Source: Actinomycetota bacterium
GTDB lineage: Bacteria > Actinomycetota > Thermoleophilia > Solirubrobacterales > 70-9
Reading direction: 5' to 3'
DNA length: 59,522 bases
Assembly (NCBI GenBank): GCA_018268695.1
Contig: JAFDWD010000005.1
Location: 1-59,522, forward strand
Position 1 is the stretch's first letter. Every line of letters starts with the position of its first letter. The translations under genes were made by a program, and so were the position numbers. The notes under the pieces are model-generated. The model saw nothing but the letters and a program-made list of their open reading frames with translations. It was not told the DNA's origin and did not search any database. Positions 46,705 to 56,184 of this stretch are shown piece after piece.

Positions 46705-47665
46705 ATGCACAAAAGCTCAAAGCGTATAGAATCTTGCGGGAGCATCGCTCTGGAGGAGAACCAGCGGGCCTCCCGAACTTCTCGAGAGCAGCTCTACTGC
46801 TTGCTGCGCGAGAGAAAAGAGGAGGAAGAGCAGCGGCCGCCTCCGTTCGATGTTGCCGTCATCAAGAAAGAAGATGCAGCGCGTAAGAACCAAGAACTCC
46901 AGTTCTTCATCGAGGCACTGGAAGGATGGAATACGAGCTTCGGGCGTCCAGAAGTGAAGTTCGATCGCGCTCGCTACGAAGCGCTGAAATTCATTTACTT
47001 CCATTTAAAGAACATTTCCTTACAGAACGAACTCATCCGCAACGAAAACATCCACCGCTTGTACATTTGGTACCAGCACTACAACAATAACTTCACTCCG
47101 CCCTTAGCCCTGAGAATCCGGGGGTCTCAATTCAGGCAGGTCAAGGAGGATTAGGAAGAAGTCAGAAAGACCTTCATCTCTTCGCTTCCTCAGAAGTACT
47201 CCTAACGAAGAATTTAGGATCGACTCGTTCGAACGAAAAATTTTCTTACCGCACTGCAGCAAAAGAATGCGAGTGAAGCCGCCACAGCCGTCGGCTACTG
47301 AGCAGCTGACCCAGCGAAGGTACACGAACGAGCAAAAGTTGATGAGGCAGTAAGTTGAAAAGGAAGAATTGCAACGGACGATTACTTAATTTAAGTCGAG
47401 GAAAGCAAGATTTTAGCAGACGCGCACTGGGCTGACAGATCACTCAATGAACCTTTCTCGGCAGGTGCGAAGAATGCCCCGCGATAATTCCTTCCGCAAG
47501 GTGCTAACTCATATGCTGACGGCGAGAATTCACGACAAAGAAAACATGGATTCGAGTCGCTCTCGGTTTCCCGAGCGCCTATGCAGCGAAGGCCCAACGA
47601 CGGTCGCGGATATTGACGGACTTACCCTGCTGCATAATCCCCTCGAATCCACAAGACGCCACTGA
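46705..47665 (+). CDS. Unknown charged helical protein
   Basis: 312 residues after removing a 22-nt intron at 47196-47217. Segments: REQLYCLLRERKEEEEQ, FIEALEGWNTSFG, ALKFIYFHLKNISLQNELIRNENIHRL and, after the intron, KIFLPHCSKRMRVKPP, QKLMRQEVEKEELQR, ending in a disordered tail (SSRSRFPERL). UAR codons are read as Glu in the helical parts. No family recognised. It begins 30 bp after SURF1, with TCTTATATG as the start context. Confidence 0.75.
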
Positions 47666-47707
47666 CTCCTTTGTACAACTACAAAATAAATTGAATCCGT
47701 TGACGAC

Positions 47708-48412
47708 ATGAAAATACTCAAATCGAAAACTGCTGAGAACGCCCGGCTATCGAGCCACCCCAGCGAAATTGGCAGATCGATCGAGACCCGAAAGAGGACG
47801 CTGATGCCCGAACAGCCTCAATAACGACGAGAAATGTACAGAACGCAGCATCTCTACGAGGATGAGGAGAGTCATCGTCATATCCACGAACGAGGGAGCG
47901 ACTCCAACGAAGACTCGGAGGAGTTCATGAACTTCCTGAATAGTTACATTCGGCAGCTCAAGAGCGATCCTGAGATAAAGACATCGAAGCTGGATCACAT
48001 CAAAGAGAAGCTGCAACAAGAACGGAAGTTCAACAGGCGCATGATGAAAATGGTGATGGCCATGCAGCAGAGTCTCAACTAGCGAGACGAGGAGTTGGAA
48101 AGAATACTCAAATCGGTGGAAGCCATGAAGGGTAAGGAAAACTTTGGTTTGGACGAAACCAAGAAGCTCTACCCACGAAAGCAGTCGAGCAAGTACCGGA
48201 TCGAGGATTTCTTGCGAGGACCTGCGGACGAACTCAACGTAACGGACGACAGCGTCGTTGATTATCGAATAGAACGCAACCATACCGAGGCAGCGAGCAG
48301 TGGGATTGGCCGGAGGAAGAGCACAATCCATTGTCGACAGCAAAGCAAACTGCCACTCGAAGACCTGGAGCAGTTCATCTCGCAGTCAATCAACATGCGA
48401 AGGAAAAAATGA
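47708..48412 (+). CDS. Unknown protein with coiled-coil core
   Basis: 234 residues, one frame, two UAR codons (MQQSLNERDEELERIL fits a coiled coil). N- and C-termini are Ser/Arg-rich and probably disordered; the middle (about 55-145) contains FMNFLNSYIRQLKSDPE and a Met-rich helix RRMMKMVMAMQQ. No family recognised. It lies 42 bp after the previous gene on the same strand and ends 34 bp before the stop of the HSF gene. Confidence 0.7.
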
Positions 48413-48446
48413 GATCGACTGAAGGAGAGGATATGACATGCATAGA

Positions 48447-49484
48447 TCATATAAGGGAGAATTAATTGTCGGAGGGCGGCACCTCTACGTTCAGAAAGAG
48501 GTTGACGTCGTCGATCAAGCTGGGTGTCTTCTCTTGTGGTTCGATGGGTGGTTCGGGTGTATTTGTTGGCAACTTCTCGTCTAATTCATCTTCCGACTCT
48601 GCTTTTATCTCTGCCTGTCGCATCGAATCTGTTTTCTTGGACCTTCGGCGCTTTTGATTGCAGTTGTAGCTCTCCAACAGGTCTTCCATGACTTTGGATT
48701 CGCGCTGATTCCGAAGCATTGACAGCAAATTCTTCACGAGTCTCTCTTTCGGTGTCTTATGCTCCGGGTCGCTTTCGATTTTCAGGCGGATTTCATTTTC
48801 GAGGCAAGCAACTGGAGAAGTGTCCCTGGGTTCCTCTTCCTCGTCGAGCATCATCTGATTGCCAAAGAGCATGAACAGCATCAGCTTTTCAACCTTTTTA
48901 TCGCTCTTCTCAAGATTCTTCTCGACGCGCTTCCACAGCTTCGAGTTTTCGCTGCGAAGATTGTGATTGTCGGCAACAAGGTGCTTAATGATGAGCTCGA
49001 GCTCCTTCTGCTTTTTGGTCATTTCCGCCAGCTGACTCGCCAGCTGTTCCGTTTTCGTGGAATTGTAGTAGTCGAGATCCTCACGGTCCTCGACGCTTCT
49101 GCGCTTGATATTCCGGTATTCGTTTCTGATGTAATGGCTGTGGTTACTTGAAGTTGCGCCGGAAATGTTAATTCATATACACGTGTTAGCCCTCAGTGCA
49201 GCGCACCTTGTTAAAATTGTACATGTTCAACTGAGTTTGCCCCGAAGTACCTGCCGGATGAACGAAGAGAAGTTCCTGTGCTTGAAGAAGACAGGTAGGA
49301 CAGCTTCTGTGAGACGCGTAACGTTCTTGATAGAGAAGGCCTCCCCGTCCGACGTCCAGCTGATAATTTCATTGTACTCATCGTTCTGCACTCAAAGAAG
49401 CAGTACTTCCAAGATCTGTGCAAGCTTCTCCACGAAGGAGGACATACCGTTGTGGCTCTTACGTTTGCGAAAGCCGCGCCTCAT
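48447..49484 (-). CDS. Heat shock transcription factor
   Basis: 324 residues with three introns: 49386-49406 (21 nt, in-frame TGA), 49231-49250 (20) and 49126-49147 (22). All three interrupt the DNA-binding domain, which reads FVEKLAQILE, EIISWTSDGEAFSI, FFKHRNFSSFIRQLNMYNF and NEHFRRNFK after splicing; this is the HSF winged helix with recognition helix NFSSFIRQLN. A TAA codon encodes the Glu of NEHFRR, invariant in HSFs. A coiled-coil trimerisation part (LADNHNLRSENSKLWKRVEKN) follows, then an acidic C-terminus. Role: trimer binding to nGAAn elements of stress genes. Confidence 0.92.
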
Positions 49485-49663
49485 CGTTCAAAACAGCGAT
49501 ATTATTTATATTTATCCAGACTCTTCCCAAAAAATTTCTGGACTAGCTTAAATATCGTTCGTCATTACAAGCCGATAGGTGGAACACTGAAAAAAGCTCG
49601 ATATCAAAAGTGAGTACATCGGCCATACTATTATTTCATGTCGCGTCATTCGGGGCAGTTCAG

Positions 49664-49670
49664 TTATAAT
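49664..49670 (+). promoter_or_regulatory. TTATAAT element before the lipase gene
   Basis: TTATAAT 9 bp upstream of the ATG at 49680, in the 195-bp divergent interval with HSF. I looked for clear GAA/TTC heat-shock-element arrays there and saw none. Confidence 0.4.
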
Positions 49671-49679
49671 TGCTGTGTA

Positions 49680-50671
49680 ATGGATCGCAGTCAGGCAGAC
49701 AAACAATTGGCATATCGATCTCTTCCTTCTAAATTCAAGAAAAATCGCATCGAGGAAGCACAGCAGCTTCCCCAAGATCTGCGTGAGAATCCCCAGGGGG
49801 CCTGCCGCTATCCAGAGGAAAACTTCATCTCAATGTTCGTAGGAGCAAAAAAAGACATCAGGCTTGCGACGTACCGCTACGTAACATCCGACAAGCCAGT
49901 CGCAGTCGTGTTCATCTTCAACGGTCTCTACTACCACACCAACCACAGTGCGCACATTGCCAAGTAGCTCGCAGCGAACGGTTACGTTGTTGTCGGGTTT
50001 GACTATCGCGGATTCGGTCGTTCTCAAGGAGATAGAGGGGAAGTAGAGTCCTTCGAATCGTTGCTTGGAGATTGCAATTAATTCGTCGCTCTTGTCAACG
50101 ACCTTTACCCAAGTCTTTCGAAGTTCGCGATTGGAGCGTCGCTGGGAGGACTGCTGGTATACCATCTTTGTCTTCGACAACCAAACAGATTCACGGGGGT
50201 AGTGCTTGTGTCTGCAATGATCAAACCAATGGTGGGCTCACTGCTGTGCACAATTGCCGCCACAATCAGCAAGCTGCTGCCGAAGGCGAAGTGTTTAGCA
50301 CCGATCCGAGGAGTCGCAACCAAGAACAAGAATGTATCCGACGAACTCCATAGAGACCCCGACTATTTTTCTGGTGAGGTGTCTGCGAACACATACAAGA
50401 TAATCCTCAACGCACTGAACGAATGTTCGAAGACTTTCGGAAAGTTTTCGACGTCTGTGCTCATCGTACAAGGCGGCCTTGACAAGCTGGTGTCGCCCGA
50501 CGGAGCCTTCGAACTGCTGGACAAGTGCCAATCGAAAGACAAATAGGTATGTGTTGGTTAAGGCAGCTTCTGTTTTATGAAAACATGTGGCATGACGCCT
50601 TTCACGAAGAGTAGATAGCTGAGTTGCTGCCTCGCCTGGTCGAGTGGCTGCGCAAAAGAATTCCGGCATGA
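49680..50671 (+). CDS. Monoacylglycerol-lipase-like alpha/beta hydrolase
   Basis: 323 residues after removing a 20-nt intron at 50547-50566. Family blocks: AVVFIFNGLYYHTN (oxyanion strand, with Asn-Gly in place of His-Gly), GYVVVGFDYRGFGRSQGDRG, nucleophile elbow AIGASLGGLLVYHL (GxSxG, Ser), a cap region, VLIVQGGLDKLVSP with the catalytic Asp, and ENMWHDAFHEE with the catalytic His just after the intron. This order is that of monoacylglycerol lipases, which release fatty acid from monoglycerides. AKELAANGY contains a TAG read as Glu, where the family is usually polar. Cytosolic. Confidence 0.87.
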
Positions 50672-50693
50672 TTTTAAGTTCGCTGTGAAGTAC

Positions 50694-52385
50694 TCAAGTT
50701 GCACGAACATCACCGTTGGCCCGTTTGCTCTTTCCGAACTCCGTGCTGATGCTGTGGATCGACAGCTTGCGGTAACGCTCCAGCGCCCGGTTACTCTGCG
50801 AAATCGCCTGGCTGATCCGGTTGCGCAGTTCAGCGTCGTTGCTCCGCTTGTCCTCCTGAAAAGGCTTGCTCGGAGACTGGTCGTTGGAGCCGCGAGGCGA
50901 CACAACGTTGTTTCGGCTTCGGGATCGGAAGTCGTCTTCGCGGTGACGGTGCCGGTCAACGTCAGTCGGTTGCTGCACCTGCGAAACAACGGAGGGCTTG
51001 GTGTTGGAAGGACGTGCTCCGGCTCCATCATCGAGCACCCCAAGAAACTCATGCACGTAGCCCTCGCTGCTATTGAAGAAGCTTTCGAACTCGCTTTTCT
51101 TGAGTTCCTCGAAGTCGATCTTGTTTTTGGGCTCCTTCATCTTGGACGATCTGCTCATGGTGTCGCTGTTCTTGCTGATGAGGGGCGGCCCGGAATTGAT
51201 GGCAATGCTGTTCACGACAGCGCTCTTCTTGACCATTGTGCTGCTGTTGCCGTCGATGTTAGTTTCGATGGTGGTGGTGACTCCCGATACGGCCACGACC
51301 TTCTGCTGCGTCAGGAGCTGCTGCTGCTTCTGCAGCTGCATCTTCGTGGTATCGGTACTCTCCTTGCGGTTGTTCTCCTCCTCGCTAGCCTCCACGATAT
51401 TTTCTAAGCCGACCTTGAACGACCGTTTGTGGGGATTCCTCACGCTCTTCGGGGACTCCACCACCGGCAGCTTCTTGGCGATCGGCGAGAAGTAGCTTAC
51501 TTCGCCGGAGTACTTGCGGTTGTCGGGCTTGTGCTTGTTCCAGCGCTCCTTGACCGATTCACGCATCTGCTCCGACTGTTCGGACTGCTCCGTGTTGGAC
51601 TTCTTGATGGTTATCTTGAGCTCTCCCAACCGCATCTCGATGTGGTTGAGCATCTCCATCGTGTTGCTCTTGAGCAGCTGCGACTTGGGACTGGTTTTGT
51701 TGGAAGTCACTGACTTCTCTCGGTTCTGGGTGTTCCTCACCGACTCCTCTGGAGAGTTGATCGAGTCGGTTCTGCGGTAGACCCTCGCCGTCGACGAAGG
51801 TGACGCGGCCTTGTACAGCACGAACTTCTGCTCGCTGTCGCTGGCGAACTTGCTCCTTCTTTCGGTGGCGGCGCTGTCGATCCGGGCCATCAGTGTGCGG
51901 TGGATGCGGTTGATCTGCGAGATGTAACCGTTTTGGACCTCCGCTAACTTTTAATGCGTAACTTTAAAATCGAGCGAAAGATAGTACTTGAGCTACTGAT
52001 GCCGGTCCAAGCCGATGCAGTTCAGCGTAAATTCGGTCTGTAGTCGGTTTTCGAAGAGGTACGCGGACAAGTAAACCAGCTTCATTTTCAGGTGCTCCAG
52101 CTTTTCCACCGAAAGTTTGGACAGTTGCGACTGCACTCCAAAGGGAACGAATTCGTACAGTAGATGGAAGCGTCCTTCCTCTTCTAACACCTTCACGAGC
52201 CGCACAATGTTGGGATTGCTGAATTTCTTAGCCTGCTCGAACCGTTCCTTGAGCTGAGCATAAGTACTGGGACTGTATTCGATGATGCGACGGACGAAGA
52301 TGCGGGCGTCGGGAAGTTACTGCTGCTGCAGGGTGTCGAAGGGATAGCCCTCCGTCATGTCCACGATGATCTCCTGCGAAAGCAT
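50694..52385 (-). CDS. Pseudokinase-like fragment fused to a long tail
   Basis: 563 residues in one frame. Residues about 35-90 look like a kinase N-lobe fragment: a helix ERFEQAKKFSNPNIVRLVKV and strands RFHLLYEFVPFG, resembling alpha-C to hinge. There is no Gly-rich loop, no VAIK lysine, no HRD and no DFG, so it cannot be an active kinase as read. A helical part to about 170 follows (FENRLQTEFTLN), then ~390 disordered residues rich in Ser, Asn, Lys and Gln, with no UAR. It may bind a partner through the remnant lobe. Whether the resemblance is homology is uncertain. AATATAATTATT precedes the ATG. Confidence 0.78.
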
Positions 52386-52409
52386 AATAATTATATTGCG
52401 ACTGAACCA

Positions 52410-52940
52410 TCACGGCTCCTTCGGTACTTCTTCGTCCACTTCCTCCTCCTGCTCGAAGTCCTCTTCCTCGTCCGAGTTCTCCAACAATCTATTGTTGAAT
52501 GTCTTCTGCAGTGGCACCGAGGCAGAAGTAGCAATCACTGGTTCACCGTTGTCCTGCCGCTAGCGAACCATTTCGTCGTAGCTTCTCTGAATCTCCAGCT
52601 TCATCTTGTGTCGAGCCTATCTTAGCAAGGGCAGTACCAGCACATCGTTCTTGACTTCCTCCTCAACCTTCTTCAGGGTGTCCATTTGGGAGTTCAGCTT
52701 GAAGTGCTACACTGACTTGTACAGGTGGTCGAGACTGATTGTTTTCTTCTTCTCGGCAGTGCAGATTTCGTTTGCTTTGTTGGCGATTCGAGTCACATAC
52801 TCTAATTCGAGGGCGGGAATACCTTTCGCAATATGCAGAATGCCCTCCGTAAACTCAGTGCTGATCTTCGTCTTGCCGAGTTTCTCCTTCAAGTACGACG
52901 TCATCGTGGCCTTGGGTATTTGCTCGCCCTGTAGGTTCAT
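52410..52940 (-). CDS. DR1: NC2-beta (DR1) histone-fold transcription regulator
   Basis: 176 residues, one frame. Histone fold at about 8-85: IPKATMTSYLKEKL, YVTRIANKANEICTAEKKKTISLDHLYKSVEHFKL, where human DR1 has SEANEICNKSEKKTISPEHVIQALESLGF. The TAG codon falls exactly on the conserved Glu after the last fold helix (ALE in DR1, SVE here). NC2-beta pairs with NC2-alpha and binds TBP on promoter DNA, blocking or redirecting TFIIB. C-terminus acidic. Relevant here because promoters carry TATA-like elements a few bases from the ATG. Confidence 0.9.
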
Positions 52941-53072
52941 AAAGTTCCACCAATCATTCGTTTAAATATTATACCCGGCTTAAATACTCACGAGGGTCGC
53001 AACCGATCAGATCCCGCCAGCCGCCTCCAAACCAACCAGCAACTGAGCCAACGGTTGAATGAATCAGCATCA

Positions 53073-53080
53073 ATTATAAT
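53073..53080 (+). promoter_or_regulatory. ATTATAAT element of the PX gene
   Basis: ATTATAAT 3 bp before the ATG at 53084, the closest spacing seen. Confidence 0.45.
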
Positions 53081-53083
53081 TCA

Positions 53084-53768
53084 ATGGAGAATTCACTATT
53101 GAAATTGTCGGTGCCGAAATGGCATGAACGCGACGGCGAAGCGGCCTACGAGTTCTTGTTCGAAGATGCCCTGCACCACAAACACTGGACAGCCGAGTTC
53201 CGCTACAAGTAGCTCGAGCAATTTTACGCAACTCTGCTTGATTATAAGGTAGCCCGTGAATCAGACAGCTCAAAAAGTATTTGGTCGAGTTCCCTTAAAC
53301 GCCCTTTTGGAAATTCTGGGTTCGAGTCGAAGCAGATCCAAAGCTCAGCGAAGAGCGCAGAGTGGCAATTTAGGATTTCTTTCAGCATCTTCTCCAAAAC
53401 AAACACACGAAGCATCATAAGCTCGTGATCAATTTTGTTAAGATCGCCCACAAGCGATGTTAGCACCTGACTGTAGACAATCTCTAACAAAGACCACAGA
53501 AAAGGGTCCTGGAACGCCAGAAATGCAACCATTCAGTCCCGTTCAGAGCCCTCACGGACCTGCCTATGGGTCCGCCAAATCGTTGACGCTCAAAAGGACT
53601 CCTTCGGCAAGCCCCCTACAGCTGCCACTTGTCAAATCACAGTCAATGCAGGGACTGACTTTTTACAGAAATGCGAGGAAACGACAAAGTTTCGCTGTTC
53701 TTCACGCGAACAGCCTGCTAGGCAATCGGCTGGGCAGAAAGCTGAGCAAGCAGATGTACAGTCCGTGA
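53084..53768 (+). CDS. PX-domain protein
   Basis: 214 residues with two 20-nt introns, 53249-53268 and 53473-53492. PX fold at about 8-120: an early strand, AEFRYKELEQFYATLLDY (family RYsdFxxLhxxL), VEFPETPFW in place of the PPxP loop, and ERRVAIEDFFQHLLQN (family Rrxx LexyL). PX domains bind phosphoinositides, usually PI3P, on endosomes. Without the splicing the PX helix and the following Ser/Pro-rich tail (SPVQSPHGPAYG) lie in different frames. The basic Arg of the RY motif is present. Tail of ~95 residues is disordered. Confidence 0.78.
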
Positions 53769-53812
53769 AAGCATCCTTAATTAATAATAACTTGCCGTTG
53801 ACTGTTATTTAA

Positions 53813-55443
53813 ATGAAAGAGAGGGAAGCTCGGCTCATCAAGATCTCTGTGGCGAATGTGAAGTTCACGGATGCTCGCGGTGAGAAGCACCACGCAGGGT
53901 CAGCAGCCTGTCTACCGAAAAAGCCTCCCAACATCGCATATGTGCCATCCGAATATCAGCGCCACAAAAGCAAGAAGTCCATTAAGGAAAACTACAACCA
54001 TAACAACTTTTACGAGGAATGCTGCCTTTACACTTAGGAAAAGAAGAGGTAAACCAGCAAGCCGCGATCTATTCATCTCAGCCGCAAGCCGAAAGTTAGA
54101 GTGAGGCATGCCGAACAGCCGAGCAACCAGTCAACCCACGAGCACTATATGCTCAAGACTAATGAGCGTTCGATATCGATTAAGGTGCAGTACGAGACGC
54201 TGCGGACTGAAGGGTCGGTCGCGTTGAGAGAGATGCCTTCGGAGCGAAATCAGTTTGTGGTTGCGGAAAGCTCAGAGCTGATGTGCGACGAGCAGATAGG
54301 CGCCAGCCGCCGAGAATCGTTTGTGAGGAAGCCTCGCAAGAACTCCGTCTCAAGTACAGCTCTCTCTTATACGAAGGAAGTTTCGACAGCACGGCTGAGT
54401 GTCCACGATTAAATCCGACTGTTCGAGCGTAGGGAGGCTGAGTTTCAGATGGAATTCGAGCGGCACCGGCTGCAGTATCTCATCGACCGATAAAATATCT
54501 ACATAGCGCTGCCGCACTTCAACTGCTACCTCGACAAGTACCATCAGTACATCAACTGGACGAAAAGGGCGGTGCTCATCAATTGGATGATGGAGGTGCT
54601 TAACGACTACAGTGGGAAGAGGGATACCCTGTACATCGCAGTTAGCATGGTTGATCGGTTTCTGTGCCTTAGCGCGAACTTTCCCGTGGCGAGATTGCAG
54701 CTCGTGGGCATCACGGCTCTGTATGTGGCGTCTAAGCTAGAGTAACAGCTAAAGCCTAGCGTGGAGAGCTTCGCAGAGACCACAGGGGGCGAGTTTTCCG
54801 AAAACGACATAGTCGAGTTCGAGGAAGAGCTTCTGCAGAAGCTGCAGTGGTTGGTGAATCCTCCGAACCTGAACACCTGGTGCAACCGCATGAGTTCGCA
54901 GTGGGACGTCTTCGTGCAGAAGGATCCGAGCCGCGTACCCAAACGAGAACTCTGCGAGCTCATGCTCTTCAAGAACAGCGACGAAAAGGTACTGCTTGGC
55001 TAACCCAGTCGTATTATAATTTTCGCTGGCTGGTACAGCTGCTCGACCTGGCTCTCTTGGACTGCCATACTCTCCAGTATAAGTCACGCACGCTGGTGGC
55101 TTCCTTCATGTACGTCCTGCTGGGCCTGCGGACCCAGCTCTTCCGCGTTGAGGACGTCCTCGAGAGTTTTCCACGGACCAGCAAATACATCTTCGATGAG
55201 GAAAATTGGCTCAACGACCTGTTCAACGAGTTCGTTTCGAGCGAGTTCGGGTTTCTGCTGGCGGACCTCCTGCCGAGCATCCAGTACTGCTCGACTTACT
55301 TCCTCCTGCCACTTTCGTTCGAGCTGCCGACTAGGATGCGCAACTGCGACGGAGAGGTCGTTTACGAGGAGTTTTGTTCGTATCAGACCGTCAACAAATC
55401 GAACATCCTATGCTTGCTCAAGCGCAACCGCAGCTATGACTGA
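53813..55443 (+). CDS. Cyclin (B/A/E-like two-box cyclin)
   Basis: 536 residues, one 20-nt intron at 54989-55008. N-terminal ~220 residues are basic and disordered. Cyclin box 1 (about 240-340): RAVLINWMMEVLND (family RxILvdWLvev), LYIAVSMVDRFL, LQLVGITALYVASKLEE, where the second Glu is a TAA codon at a nearly invariant position. Then the P-SVESFAETTGGEFS segment and FEEELLQKLQWLVNPP. The second box follows the intron (DLALLDCHTLQYKSRTLVASFMYVLLG). It would bind and activate a CDK; a CDK-type kinase lies 3 kb away but no functional pairing can be read from DNA. Confidence 0.9.
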
Positions 55444-55459
55444 TCCTGCATACAGGCAA

Positions 55460-55547
55460 CGTATCCTTTCTGGTGATAACCAGTTAAGTCGTATCGTTAT
55501 ATCTTAGAGCGCCGCCGTAAAGCGACGTATCCTCTACGACGTATCCT
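55460..55547. repeat. Three copies of CGTATCCT between convergent genes
   Basis: CGTATCCT occurs at 55460-55467, 55526-55533 and 55540-55547, the last two as a 14-bp tandem (CGACGTATCCTYxx), followed by a diverged ACATATCC. It lies in the 137-bp interval between the cyclin and centrin stop codons. Function unknown; a 3'-end or transcription-barrier signal is one guess. Confidence 0.55.
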
Positions 55548-55580
55548 TCATAACATATCCACGGCGATAACAGCGGGCCA

Positions 55581-56144
55581 TCATGAGAAGGTCTTCTTGG
55601 TGAGGATGTTGTAGAACTCCTCCTCGGAAACGAGTCCGTCCAAGTCGAAGTCGGCTCGCTCAATCATGTCTTGGAGCTCGTTGTCGTCGTGCAGTTCGCC
55701 CAGTTCCTTGGCGATCTTGCGCAGGTTTCTGATGGAAATGAAGCCTGAGTTAAGCCACTCGAGTACCAGTCTTCTCGTCGTCGAACAGAATGAACACCTT
55801 GTGGATGTCCTCGCGGCTTTCGTTTTCGGAGGGCTTGGTGGTCATCATGGCCAGGAACTCCTCGAAATCGATTTGTCCGCTGCCGTCCTTATCGAGGTCG
55901 GCAATCATCTGGTAGATGGCCGGGTTCTTGGCTTCGATACCCAGAGAGGCCATCGAAGTCTTGAGCTCTGAGTGGCAAGCCATTTACCTCGGGGGTCGAT
56001 GGCTCCTCCACCGTCGGTGTCGAAGAGATCGAAGGCCAGCTTGATGTCGTTAATCTCCTCTTCAGTGACTCCCACCCGGACGTAGTCCTTGGCGTTGAAG
56101 CCCGACGATTTGGCCGGAGCAGATGTGACGGTACCTTTCGACAT
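55581..56144 (-). CDS. CETN: Centrin
   Basis: 173 residues with introns 55968-55987 (20 nt) and 55745-55766 (22 nt). Four EF-hand units: [39 protein letters not shown] and [13 protein letters not shown]; loops 1, 2 and 4 keep good calcium ligands while loop 3 has Lys and Thr at ligand positions and is probably weak. Ends KKTFS, the typical centrin KKTxL/Y end. Centrins are basal-body and contractile-fibre proteins, abundant in ciliates. Both introns lie within EF-hand codons (after PR of hand 1; inside hand 3), so motif continuity confirms the splice sites. Confidence 0.95.
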
Positions 56145-56184
56145 AACAAGATATTTTATTAATCAATAAATCTTTGGCTTTAAC

